Source of the DNA: Hyphomicrobium sp.
GTDB lineage: Bacteria; Pseudomonadota; Alphaproteobacteria; Rhizobiales; Hyphomicrobiaceae
Assembly: GCA_030598645.1 (NCBI GenBank)
Contig: JAUVPN010000008.1
Coordinates: forward strand, 1-19,471
Length of the DNA stretch: 19,471 bases
Reading direction: 5' to 3'
Part shown: positions 1-7,246 of the stretch, in pieces
Position numbering within the stretch: the first letter of the stretch is position 1
Layout of the letters: every line of letters begins with the position of its first letter
Program-made: the position numbers and the translations under genes
Notes under the pieces: model-generated
What the model saw: only the letters and a program-made list of their open reading frames with translations
The model's database searches: none
What the model was told of the DNA's origin: nothing

Positions 1-2
1 AT

Positions 3-695
3 GTTGACTTGGACGTTCCCGACAGGGCTGTCACGGCGCTCATTGGGCCATCGGGTTGCGGCAAGTCGACATTTTTGCGCTGTCTCAATCGCATGAACGA
101 CACCATTCCCGAATGCCGCGTTACCGGTGAGATTATGGTCGACGGTAAGGATATTCACGACCCGGAACTCGACGTGGTGGAGCTGCGCGGTCGCGTCGGA
201 ATGGTGTTTCAAAAACCCAATCCGTTTCCGAAATCGATCTTCGAAAATATCGCCTATGGTCCGCGCATCCACGGTTTGGCGCGGTCAAAGGGCGATCTGG
301 AAGAGATTGTGATTTCGAGCTTGGAAAAGGCGGGCCTGCTCTCAGAGGTCGAGGATCGCATTCACGAACCGGGCACGGGTCTTTCCGGTGGTCAGCAGCA
401 GCGGCTCTGCATCGCTCGTGCAATCGCCGTTAATCCCGAGCTAATCTTAATGGATGAGCCCTGCTCCGCCCTCGATCCGATAGCCACCGCCAGGATTGAG
501 GAGCTGATCGACGAGTTGAAGACGAACTATTGCATCGTCATCGTCACGCACTCCATGCAACAAGCCGCCCGCGTGTCTCAACGTACGGCATTCTTCCATC
601 TCGGCGTGTTGGTCGAGGAAGGCGTGACGGCCGAGATGTTCACTAACCCAAAAGACAAGCGGACGCAGGACTACATTACCGGGCGGTTCGGCTGA
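3..695 (+). CDS. pstB: Phosphate ABC transporter ATP-binding protein PstB (5' partial)
   Basis: Cytoplasmic ATPase of the high-affinity phosphate importer PstSCAB. The reading frame is open to the window edge, and the first residues ([18 protein letters not shown]) align with the region just before Walker A in PstB. The N-terminal 25-45 residues are therefore missing, and the TTG at position 9 is not the real start. Visible motifs are Walker [10 protein letters not shown] (about nt 45-71), the PstB-typical Q-loop [10 protein letters not shown], the signature LSGGQQQR, Walker B LILMDEP followed by CSALDP, the H-loop [12 protein letters not shown], and the diagnostic C-terminus QDYITGRFG. It lies 44 bases before phoU, consistent with the usual pst-phoU-phoB order. 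The family is normally induced by PhoB under phosphate limitation, but any Pho box would lie upstream of this window. Confidence 0.97.
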   Translation, partial: VDLDVPDRAVTALIGPSGCGKSTFLRCLNRMNDTIPECRVTGEIMVDGKDIHDPELDVVELRGRVGMVFQKPNPFPKSIFENIAYGPRIHGLARSKGDLEEIVISSLEKAGLLSEVEDRIHEPGTGLSGGQQQRLCIARAIAVNPELILMDEPCSALDPIATARIEELIDELKTNYCIVIVTHSMQQAARVSQRTAFFHLGVLVEEGVTAEMFTNPKDKRTQDYITGRFG

Positions 696-739
696 TTAGA
701 TTTCATCCTCATTCGCCAGATCGCGCGCAAGGAGAGCCC

Positions 740-1450
740 ATGAATGAGCACACGGTAAAATCCTACGAGGACGAGCTTGCGCTGCTCGACAAAAAAATTG
801 CCCAGATGGGTGGTTTCGCCGAGCAATTGCTTGGGCGCTCTTTGGAAGCGCTAGAGCGCCGTGACCCACAGCTCGCAGAAGAGGTCGTCAGGTCGGACCG
901 CTCCATTGACGATTTGCAACGCGAGATCGAAGAGCAAGTCATCTCCATGGTCGCGCGCCGTCAGCCGATGGCGGACGATCTTCGTCATATCCTCGGCGCG
1001 CTGCGTATCACCACCGACCTTGAGCGCATCGGCGATCTCGCCAAAAACATCGCCAAGCGTTCGCTTGCCATTGCTGAAGAGGTGCACCCGAAGCCGTTGA
1101 TGACGGGGATGCGTCACATGGTAGAGCTTGCGCTGCATCAGCTCAACGAAGTACTCGACGCCTACAGTGAGCGTGACGCACAGAAGGCACTCACGGTCTG
1201 GCGCAACGACGCGCAGATCGATGCAATGTATAACTCTTTGTTCCGCGAACTCTTGACCTACATGATGGAGGATCCGCGCAATATCGGTATTTCAACGCAT
1301 CTACTTTTCGGCGCCAAGAACATTGAGCGGGTGGGCGACCACACGACCAACATAGCTGAGACCGTCCACTACCTCGTGCACGGATACAACATCGCTGACG
1401 AGCGACCAAAGGACGATCAGACTAGCACCACACTCATAGCCGGTGACTGA
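740..1450 (+). CDS. phoU: Phosphate signalling complex protein PhoU
   Basis: Cytoplasmic negative regulator linking the Pst transporter to the PhoR/PhoB two-component system. The 236-residue length is normal for the family. It has two three-helix PhoU repeats, each with the metal-binding E-x(3)-D motif: LERIGDLAKNIAKR (E95, D99) in the first and IERVGDHTTNIAE (E196, D200) in the second. The ATG is preceded by AAGGAG (729-734) at 5-base spacing, which fixes the start. It follows pstB and ends 2 bases before phoB, so the three genes are probably co-transcribed. The C-terminal tail after residue about 220 is polar and poorly conserved in the family. Confidence 0.97.
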   Translation: MNEHTVKSYEDELALLDKKIAQMGGFAEQLLGRSLEALERRDPQLAEEVVRSDRSIDDLQREIEEQVISMVARRQPMADDLRHILGALRITTDLERIGDLAKNIAKRSLAIAEEVHPKPLMTGMRHMVELALHQLNEVLDAYSERDAQKALTVWRNDAQIDAMYNSLFRELLTYMMEDPRNIGISTHLLFGAKNIERVGDHTTNIAETVHYLVHGYNIADERPKDDQTSTTLIAGD

Positions 1451-1452
1451 TC

Positions 1453-2172
1453 ATGCATGAAGCTCGCGCAATCAGTACGTCTACCAAGGTTCTGGTCGTT
1501 GAGGACGAAGCCCCGCTCGCAGAAATGCTCCGTTACAATCTGAAAGCGGAAGGCTTCCGCGTCGTGCATGCCGAAACGGGCGAGGAAGCACTAATGCTGC
1601 TCGATGAGGAGCGCCCCGATCTCGTGGTGCTCGATTGGATGCTGCCCGGCGTGTCAGGAATCGAGCTCTGCCGGCGGCTGCGCTCCAAGTCGGATACTTG
1701 CAGTCTTCCGATTATTATGCTGACGGCTCGCGGGGAGGAGAGCGACCGCGTACGCGGACTTTCGACTGGGGCTGACGACTACGTCACCAAGCCGTTTTCG
1801 CTGCCCGAACTAATGGCGCGGGTAAAGGCAATCTTGCGACGAAGCGCGCCCCGTCGCATGGCCGAAGTTCTAAAGATTGGTGACATTGAACTAGACCGTG
1901 GTGCACATAAAGTGAGCCGCGGACTACGCCAGGTGCGCCTTGGGCCCACTGAATTCCGCCTGCTGGAGTTCTTGATGGAAAGCTCGGGTCGAGTGATGTC
2001 ACGTACGCAGCTCCTCGACGGGGTGTGGGGACGCGATGCCTTTGTCGATGAGCGCACCGTCGACGTGCACATAGGCCGCCTGCGCAAGGCGCTTATCCGC
2101 GGCAACGAGCACGATCCAATTCGCACCGTTCGGAGCGCTGGCTATGTGTTTGGGGACTCGACAAGTGTCTAA
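1453..2172 (+). CDS. phoB: Phosphate regulon response regulator PhoB
   Basis: OmpR/PhoB-family DNA-binding response regulator that activates the Pho regulon when phosphorylated by PhoR. The receiver domain (about residues 12-130) has acidic residues E17/D18, phospho-acceptor D61 in LVVLDWMLPG, T91 and K113 in YVTKPFS. A winged-helix effector (about 140-235) follows, with the hallmark RTVDVHIGRLRKAL and the end RTVRSAGYVF. The 239-residue length is typical; about ten extra residues precede the receiver domain. The ATG lies 2 bases after the phoU stop, which suggests translational coupling, and no separate promoter is visible. The sensor kinase PhoR is not in this window and may lie upstream of the pst genes. 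Assignment to PhoB rather than another OmpR-type regulator rests on both sequence and pst-phoU context. Confidence 0.95.
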   Translation: MHEARAISTSTKVLVVEDEAPLAEMLRYNLKAEGFRVVHAETGEEALMLLDEERPDLVVLDWMLPGVSGIELCRRLRSKSDTCSLPIIMLTARGEESDRVRGLSTGADDYVTKPFSLPELMARVKAILRRSAPRRMAEVLKIGDIELDRGAHKVSRGLRQVRLGPTEFRLLEFLMESSGRVMSRTQLLDGVWGRDAFVDERTVDVHIGRLRKALIRGNEHDPIRTVRSAGYVFGDSTSV

Positions 2173-2247
2173 TGTTTCAAAATCTGCTTGTCTTTGAGGT
2201 AAGCGAAGCATGAATGATGTGATGGGTGCGCGTCGTTTTCTTTTCGC

Positions 2248-2287
2248 AAAAAGAAAGGCCAGATGCCTCATTGAGGTATCCGGCCTT
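2248..2287 (-). terminator. Intrinsic terminator of gcrA
   Basis: A long imperfect hairpin has arms at 2255-2270 and 2272-2287 and pairs over about 15 of 16 positions, with one mismatch and one G-U pair. Read on the minus strand it is followed by a T-rich tract (TTTCTTTTT, complement of 2248-2256). It lies about 50 bases after the gcrA stop. On the plus strand no T-tract follows, so it is primarily a minus-strand terminator, although the hairpin sits between convergent phoB and gcrA and may also slow transcription coming from phoB. Confidence 0.8.
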
Positions 2288-2334
2288 CTCCCCCGCTGCC
2301 GTTGTCGGTTATGACACGGCCAACTGATGATCAA

Positions 2335-2886
2335 TTAAGTTTCCGCAGGCTCCTTGCTTTGGGCAGCATGCGTGACTGCTGTCTGCGCTGGCTCGGCATC
2401 TACGCGCCCGCGACGCCGACTGTTCGGTGGCTGGAATGCGCGACGTGCGTGAACTTCACAGTAGGGCAGTCCTGGCACTTTGTTCTTTCCGCAGAAGTGG
2501 AATTCCGGGTGTTGTGGATCGCCGATTGGCCAGCGGCATGTGCACTCGGTTAGCGTTTGAATGGATTTGCGCTCCGCTAGCGGGATGACCAATTCCTCGG
2601 TTTGCGGCAGATAGGCATCGGTCTCTGCGTTGTAAAGCGCGCGCAAAGCGGGATTACCTATTGTCGCGTAGCGCGACTTGGCCATGCGCTTGGAGGCCAT
2701 GCGCTGGCGCGGGCGGTGGCTTTTCATGCGGGACGTCGTGGCGCGTCCGGAAAGGCCAAGCCTGTGAACCTTGCCGATCACCGCGTTGCGGCTAACGCTG
2801 CCGAGACGTCCGGCAATTTGGCTTGCGCTCAAGCCCTCGGCCCAGAGCTTTTTCAGAAGCTCCACGCGATCATCGGTCCAAGCCAT
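2335..2886 (-). CDS. gcrA: GcrA family cell cycle regulator
   Basis: Alphaproteobacterial transcription factor that in Caulobacter binds the sigma-70 holoenzyme and activates promoters carrying GANTC sites methylated by CcrM. The N-terminus MAWTDDRVELLKKLWAEGLS, followed by SASQIAGRLGSVSRNAVIGKVHRLGLSGR, is the canonical GcrA helix-turn-helix. After a basic linker, the C-terminal conserved block is present: CRWPIGDP (about 117-124), FHFCGK (C132) and GLPYCEVHARRAFQP (C143, H146), the sigma-interacting region in Caulobacter. I chose the ATG at 2886 because AGGAG (complement of 2894-2898) sits 7 bases upstream and known family members begin here; an 18-residue upstream extension is open but unlikely. 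The product is 183 residues. It is convergent with phoB and divergent from argD. Confidence 0.95.
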   Translation of the reverse strand: MAWTDDRVELLKKLWAEGLSASQIAGRLGSVSRNAVIGKVHRLGLSGRATTSRMKSHRPRQRMASKRMAKSRYATIGNPALRALYNAETDAYLPQTEELVIPLAERKSIQTLTECTCRWPIGDPQHPEFHFCGKNKVPGLPYCEVHARRAFQPPNSRRRGRVDAEPAQTAVTHAAQSKEPAET

Positions 2887-3402
2887 TAATTCGCTCCTGT
2901 ACACCGGGCGCGCACCTTCGCGGCGCACGCCGATTGACATTCGGCGCAGACAGGGGCTGTGCGCGGACGGGCATACGAGATACCGCGAACGCGAATTACC
3001 GCCGGCCTGACCGGTTTACGGACGCTGAACTGGATGAGACGCTGAGAGACTGAACCGCACTTCACGCGGGGAAGCGAACGGCTCCGCCCAGTGCGTGTCG
3101 GGCTACGCGACGAGAATGGCGGCTAACGCCAGATCTCGGGGCTCGACAAGGCAAACCTACAACAGCTGGAATTGAGCCTACAAGATCAGAGGGCTGGGTG
3201 AGGCACTGTTGTCTGGGATGGGTGGCATATTCGCAACAAGCAACTTCAAGCGCCCATATTCTTCCGGCCGAGATGATTTCACGAAATCGCAAATCGCAGT
3301 CCCGGCAAAGATCATACAACCTATCCTGATGAGCGCGGCCAATGGACTTCACTACTGGGCCGAATTGCTCGCGGCCAAGCTATTTGCGTTGCTGGCCGTG
3401 CG
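2887..3402. other. Long divergent intergenic region with predicted stem-loops
   Basis: No recognisable protein gene was found in this 516-base stretch between gcrA and the argD promoter. Several local stem-loops can be drawn: 3056-3061 with 3090-3095, enclosing 3066-3071 with 3082-3087; 3111-3115 with 3134-3138, enclosing GGCG/CGCC and loop GCTAA; 3140-3146 with 3172-3178; and GATTTC-AC-GAAATC at 3275-3288. A strong plus-strand intrinsic terminator lies at 3441-3476. This is compatible with an unassigned plus-strand non-coding RNA, or with a leader. One short plus-strand frame (ATG at 3218 to TGA at 3406, 62 codons) has fairly coding-like base use but no convincing ribosome binding site and no recognised homology. 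I saw no tRNA, tmRNA, RNase P or SRP RNA signature. The gcrA promoter must lie here but I could not define it. Confidence 0.4.
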
Positions 3403-3431
3403 TTGACAGGGCCTTGGCGCGCGCGTATCAC
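3403..3431 (+). promoter_or_regulatory. Predicted sigma-70-type promoter upstream of argD
   Basis: A perfect -35 box TTGACA (3403-3408) is followed by a 17-base spacer and TATCAC (3426-3431, four of six matches to TATAAT). The predicted transcription start is near 3438. A GACTC sequence, matching the CcrM methylation motif GANTC, lies at 3436-3440, on the predicted start site. This is the best promoter candidate for the argD-argF-hslO operon. Its start lies directly ahead of a terminator-like hairpin, so the leader would begin with that structure. Confidence 0.6.
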
Positions 3432-3440
3432 CGACGACTC

Positions 3441-3476
3441 GAGGGCCGCCTAGAGGGCGGCTCTTTTTGATTTTTT
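3441..3476 (+). terminator. Strong intrinsic terminator just upstream of argD
   Basis: A 10-base-pair stem (3441-3450 with 3456-3465, including two G-U pairs) has loop TAGAG and is followed by TTTTT-GA-TTTTTT (3464-3476). It is oriented on the plus strand and ends 32 bases before the argD start. It could end a transcript made across the upstream intergenic region, or act as a leader structure in the argD transcript. Its position rules out the longer argD reading frame that would begin at 3467 inside the T-tract. Confidence 0.8.
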
Positions 3477-3508
3477 ACGATTGTTCCGCTGCACAGGGAT
3501 GGACACCG

Positions 3509-4750
3509 ATGTCCGCTTCCTTGGCGACTTCGCAGCTCAAGACGAAGGCCGCCCCTGCAAACGGCGCGTCGCCGGCCGTTATGGCGACATATGCCCGCCA
3601 CGATCTCGTTTTTGATCGTGGTGAGGGCGCTTGGCTCGTCACCAGCTCGGGCGACCGCTATCTAGATTTGGGCTCAGGGATCGCTGTGAATGTGCTGGGA
3701 CACGCGCACCCAAGCCTCGTAGCTGCTCTTACACGACAGGCCGAGAAGGTTTGGCATACGTCGAACCTTTACAGGATCGAAGGTCAAGAACGGCTTGCAG
3801 AAAGACTTGTTGCGGCAACTTTTGCCGACAAGGCTTTCTTCTGCAACTCGGGCGCAGAAGCCTGCGAGGCCGCTATCAAAGCCGCGCGGCGCTACCACCA
3901 TGTTTCCGGCCATCCTGAACGTTGGCGCATTGTTACGTTTGAGGGTGCGTTTCACGGCCGTACGCTGGCCACGATTTCTGCCGGCGGCAACGCGAAGCAT
4001 TTGGAGGGCTTTGGTCCGCCGACCGAGGGATTTGACCATGTCCCCTTCGCGCACCTTGAAGCGGTCGAGCAGGCGATTGGGCCAGAAACGGGCGCAATCA
4101 TGATTGAGCCCGTTCAAGGCGAGGGTGGCATCAATGTCCCCCCAGCCAACTTCCTGCGCGGCTTGCGCGCCTTGTGCGATCAGCACGGGCTGCTCTTGAT
4201 CTTCGACGAAGTGCAGTCGGGCATGGGCCGCACCGGCAAGCTCTTCGCGCATGAATGGGCTGGTTTGACGCCCGATCTGATGGCCATCGCTAAAGGGATC
4301 GGTGGCGGCTTTCCGCTTGGAGTTCTCCTGGCGACCGAGGAGGCCGCCGGGGGTCTGACGGCCGGTACCCACGGGTCAACCTTCGGCGGTAATCCGCTCG
4401 CCACCGCGGTCGGGAACGCCGTTCTCGATGCGGTGCTGGAGCCGGGCTTCCTAGACGCCGTGCAACATAAGGCGCTCCGCTTCAAGCAAATGCTTGCTGG
4501 CATCGCCGATCAGCACGCGGAAATCGTCGAGGAGGTGCGTGGCCAGGGGCTAATGTTAGGCCTCAAGCTTAAGAATGTGCCTGTTGCTGGAGTCGTCAAG
4601 GCGGCCGTCGATGAGAAACTGCTCGTAGTAGGTGCAGCAGACAACGTCGTACGACTTCTTCCTCCTCTCAATATCAAGGACGAGGAGATTGCGGCTGCCG
4701 GCGAGCGATTATTGCGCGCCCTCGATCGCGCAGCGAGCGCTTCCTCTTGA
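3509..4750 (+). CDS. argD: Acetylornithine aminotransferase ArgD
   Basis: PLP-dependent class III aminotransferase that converts N-acetylglutamate semialdehyde to N2-acetylornithine in arginine synthesis; family members often also act on succinyl-diaminopimelate. Diagnostic features are the N-terminal block [18 protein letters not shown], the cofactor-phosphate segment [17 protein letters not shown] (111-127), FHGRT (148-152), [11 protein letters not shown] (197-207), [13 protein letters not shown] with D233, and the PLP lysine K262 in [12 protein letters not shown] chose the ATG at 3509 (413 residues) because a weak AGGGA lies upstream and the frame further upstream runs into a terminator. 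An internal ATG at 3581 matches where some homologues begin but lacks a ribosome binding site. It heads the argD-argF-hslO operon. Confidence 0.95.
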   Translation: MSASLATSQLKTKAAPANGASPAVMATYARHDLVFDRGEGAWLVTSSGDRYLDLGSGIAVNVLGHAHPSLVAALTRQAEKVWHTSNLYRIEGQERLAERLVAATFADKAFFCNSGAEACEAAIKAARRYHHVSGHPERWRIVTFEGAFHGRTLATISAGGNAKHLEGFGPPTEGFDHVPFAHLEAVEQAIGPETGAIMIEPVQGEGGINVPPANFLRGLRALCDQHGLLLIFDEVQSGMGRTGKLFAHEWAGLTPDLMAIAKGIGGGFPLGVLLATEEAAGGLTAGTHGSTFGGNPLATAVGNAVLDAVLEPGFLDAVQHKALRFKQMLAGIADQHAEIVEEVRGQGLMLGLKLKNVPVAGVVKAAVDEKLLVVGAADNVVRLLPPLNIKDEEIAAAGERLLRALDRAASASS

Positions 4751-4782
4751 CCCTCGAACCCACCAGAGCTTGCCGGAGCGCT

Positions 4783-5730
4783 ATGGCCTCAACAACGGAA
4801 CTTTCATCGCCGCTAAGGCATTTTATCGATCTCGATGCGCTCGATGCCAAAACGTTGCGTCGTATCGTCGATATCGCGCACGCCATGAAGCGCGCGGGTA
4901 AGCGCGTACCGGCAACAATGAAGCCCGCCGGTATCGATGACGCTGTTCTCGTCATGATCTTCGAGAAGCCGTCAACACGCACGCGTATCTCTTTCGATAT
5001 CGCCATGCGCCAGCTCGGTGGCCAGACCGTATCGCTCAACCATACCGACCTTCAGCTTGGTCGTGGAGAGTCGATCGCCGATACTGCGCGCGTGCTGTCG
5101 CGCTACGTCGACGCCATCTTGATCCGCGCTAGTTCGCACTTAACGTTGCTCGAGCTTGCGCGTCATGCGGCGGTTCCTGTGATCAATGGTCTTACAGACA
5201 GGAGCCATCCCTGCCAGGTCATTGCCGACATCGTGACGTTCGAGGAGCGCTTGGGGCCCATCAAGGGTCGTGCGATCGCCTGGGTGGGGGACGGAAACAA
5301 CGTGGCCGCCTCATGGATGCACGCTGCCGCGCGGTTTGATTTCGAGCTCCGTATTGCGTGCCCCAAGGAGCTTTTTCCAGAGCAAGCAGTGGTCGACTGG
5401 GTAGCGCACGAGAAAGGTACCGTGTCTATTGGCAGCGACGCGGCCCAGGCCGTGCGCGGTGCCGACTGCGTCGTGACGGATACTTGGGTCTCAATGGGTC
5501 AGACCGATGCAGAACGGCGCAAGCGCATCTTGAAGCCCTTTTCCGTGGATGCCCGTCTCATGAGCCAGGCGGCGCCGGACGCAATCTTCATGCACTGCCT
5601 TCCAGCCTATCGTGGTCACGAGGTGTCCGCTGAGGTGATAGACGGCCCCCAATCGGTGGTGTTTGATGAGGCCGAAAACCGTCTTCACGCACAGAAAGCC
5701 ATTCTCGCTTGGTGCTTCGGAGCAGGTTAG
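4783..5730 (+). CDS. argF: Ornithine carbamoyltransferase ArgF
   Basis: Catalyses carbamoyl phosphate plus ornithine to citrulline, the sixth step of arginine synthesis; a cytosolic trimer in this family. The carbamoyl-phosphate loop EKPSTRTR (61-68), HPCQ (142-145), the ornithine loop DTWVSMG (233-239) and the catalytic HCLP (271-274) are all intact. The 315-residue length is normal. I chose the ATG at 4783, which has GGAG (4774-4777) 5 bases upstream; the frame is open back to a TTG overlapping the argD stop, which would add 12 non-conserved residues. The gap to argD is 32 bases, and the stop codon directly abuts the hslO ATG, so the three genes form one operon. Confidence 0.96.
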   Translation: MASTTELSSPLRHFIDLDALDAKTLRRIVDIAHAMKRAGKRVPATMKPAGIDDAVLVMIFEKPSTRTRISFDIAMRQLGGQTVSLNHTDLQLGRGESIADTARVLSRYVDAILIRASSHLTLLELARHAAVPVINGLTDRSHPCQVIADIVTFEERLGPIKGRAIAWVGDGNNVAASWMHAAARFDFELRIACPKELFPEQAVVDWVAHEKGTVSIGSDAAQAVRGADCVVTDTWVSMGQTDAERRKRILKPFSVDARLMSQAAPDAIFMHCLPAYRGHEVSAEVIDGPQSVVFDEAENRLHAQKAILAWCFGAG

Positions 5731-6717
5731 ATGAGCGATGCCCCCGCCGCAGAACAGATCAGGGAAACGCTGCGCGATGACATCGTGCTCCCTTTTCGTA
5801 CCGAACGCTCAGGTGTTGTTGGTCGTGTTGTACGCTTGGGCCCTGCTATCGATAACATTCTTGCCCGACATAATGCGCCAGAACCCATTTCGCAAACGTT
5901 GGGTGAGGCGGTGGCGCTTACAGTTATGCTGGGCACGGCCTTGAAGTTCGAAGGCAAGCTGACCCTGCAAACAAAGACGGACGGCCTGCTTGATTTTCTC
6001 GTGGTCAATTTCGAAACGCCCGGGCGGGTGCGCGCTTATGTGCGGTACGACAAGAAGCGTCTTGAGGGAATTAGCAGCAAGGGCGTTACCCGAGACCAAG
6101 GTGAGCTCTTAGGGACCGGCTATCTCGCCATGACCATTGACCCTGGAGACGAGATGGATCGCTATCAGGGTATCGTGGCGCTTGAGGGTGAAAGCCTGGG
6201 CGCAGCCGCGCTCAGTTATTTCCGCCAGTCCGAGCAGCTTCCCACATTTCTTCGTCTTGCAGTGGCTCGGCACTACGAGGCCGGTGAGAGCGGTGAGCGG
6301 GGCCAGTGGCACTGGCGCGCCGGTGGGCTCATGATCCAGAACCTAGCGGGAGACGGTGGTAAGCCGCGCGCGCCGGTCGAAGAAGAGGCCGACGAGCAGC
6401 GCCTGCCTGGCGAGGACGATGACAACTGGGAGCGCGCTCGGATTCTCGCTGCGACAGTGGAAGATCACGAGCTGCTCGATCCCACGCTCTCGCCGGAAAG
6501 GCTACTGTTTCGCCTGTTTCACGAAGAAGGCGTACGCACTCTGCGACTTACACCGGTCGAGGCTTACTGCCGCTGCTCTCGCAAGCGCGTCGAAGGGTTC
6601 TTGCGCAGTTTCGGCACGAACGATATTGCCGACATGCGCGAACCGGACGGCAGCGTCAGCGTCACGTGCGAATTTTGTACGACGACGTATCGTTTCCATC
6701 CAGACGAGCTTAGTTGA
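5731..6717 (+). CDS. hslO: Redox-regulated chaperone Hsp33
   Basis: Cytoplasmic holdase chaperone activated when oxidation releases zinc from four cysteines. The zinc site is visible near the C-terminus: C280 and C282 in AYCRCSRKRVEGFL, and C313 and C316 in VTCEFCTTTYRFHPDEL. The N-terminal domain carries the family segments SQTLGEAVALTVMLGTALKFEGKLTLQT and RAYVRYD. The 328-residue length fits alphaproteobacterial members, which have an acidic insertion (here about residues 210-235) compared with the 290-residue enterobacterial protein. Its ATG immediately follows the argF TAG, indicating translational coupling. It ends 7 bases before the convergent cytochrome c gene. Confidence 0.95.
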   Translation: MSDAPAAEQIRETLRDDIVLPFRTERSGVVGRVVRLGPAIDNILARHNAPEPISQTLGEAVALTVMLGTALKFEGKLTLQTKTDGLLDFLVVNFETPGRVRAYVRYDKKRLEGISSKGVTRDQGELLGTGYLAMTIDPGDEMDRYQGIVALEGESLGAAALSYFRQSEQLPTFLRLAVARHYEAGESGERGQWHWRAGGLMIQNLAGDGGKPRAPVEEEADEQRLPGEDDDNWERARILAATVEDHELLDPTLSPERLLFRLFHEEGVRTLRLTPVEAYCRCSRKRVEGFLRSFGTNDIADMREPDGSVSVTCEFCTTTYRFHPDELS

Positions 6718-6724
6718 CTGCGCG

Positions 6725-7117
6725 CTAGTTCCCACCGGTCGATTTGAGATAACCTATGATCTTTTGGCGCTCCTCCTCAGACGCGATGCCGCCATACGGC
6801 TTCATGGCGTTACCGTGGATGAGTGCTTCAGGGTTAGCGATAAACCTATCGAGGTTCTTTTCGTCCCACACAATGCCGGACTGTTGAATTGCTGGAGAGG
6901 GCTCGTAGCCGCTGATTGTTCCGGCCTTTTTTCCAACGATACCATAAAGGCTCGGACCCAGACGATGGTCGTCCTCCCTGATCGAATGGCAGGTGCGGCA
7001 AGCGTTGTTAAACGCGATTTGGCCAGCCTCGTTAGACGCCTGCGCGTGAGCTGTCGCCAACGTGGCGAACAAAGCACTTGTTGCGAAGCTTGAACGTAGT
7101 AGCGATAGGGCGCGCAT
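6725..7117 (-). CDS. Exported class I cytochrome c
   Basis: Small periplasmic electron-transfer protein. Residues 1-26 form a signal peptide (MRALSLLRSS, a hydrophobic run, then ATAHAQ with likely cleavage after AHA). Haem attachment is C40-R-T-C43-H44, followed by the family's RLGPSLYGIVGKKAG block; M105 in GNAMKPYGG is the likely sixth ligand, and the C-terminal helix EEERQKIIGYLKS completes the fold. The ATG at 7117 is chosen because AAGGAG lies 7 bases upstream and the signal peptide starts there. The protein is 130 residues, mature about 105, similar to cytochrome c2/c550 types. It is the last minus-strand gene after argE, with a 129-base gap that could hold its own promoter. Its redox partner is unknown. 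Confidence 0.93.
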   Translation of the reverse strand: MRALSLLRSSFATSALFATLATAHAQASNEAGQIAFNNACRTCHSIREDDHRLGPSLYGIVGKKAGTISGYEPSPAIQQSGIVWDEKNLDRFIANPEALIHGNAMKPYGGIASEEERQKIIGYLKSTGGN

Positions 7118-7246
7118 CGGCAAACTCCTTTTTACTGAACCCGCATTTGCCACCATTGGACGATGTGGAGGTTCCAGAAAAGCTTTCCAAAAAAATGCAA
7201 TGGTATGGTGACAATACTAGAAGTACTTCTACTGCGCTCGACAACT

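Noticed and set aside
2679..2712. Short direct repeat GGCCATGCGCT within gcrA.
   Set aside because: It encodes the basic RMASKRMAKS linker; two copies in a low-complexity coding segment need no special explanation.
2934..2962. TTGACA at 2934-2939 as a plus-strand promoter for a possible RNA.
   Set aside because: At 16-18 bases downstream there is only GC-rich sequence with no acceptable -10 box.
3062..3352. Minus-strand frame of 96 codons in the gcrA-argD gap.
   Set aside because: Arg/Cys-rich composition typical of a chance frame in GC-rich DNA, no start signal and no recognisable homology.
3218..3406. Possible 62-codon small protein (MGGIFATSNFKRPYSSGRDD at its start) before the argD terminator.
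   Set aside because: No convincing ribosome binding site and no recognised family; kept only as an alternative explanation of the intergenic region.
3467..3508. Fourteen-codon upstream extension of argD.
   Set aside because: It begins inside the T-tract of the intrinsic terminator, has no ribosome binding site, and homologues do not have it.
7218..7231. Perfect 14-base palindrome TAGAAGTACTTCTA between argE and the cytochrome c gene.
   Set aside because: About one perfect 14-base palindrome is expected by chance in a window this size, and there is no T-tract or second copy, so I do not call it an operator or terminator.
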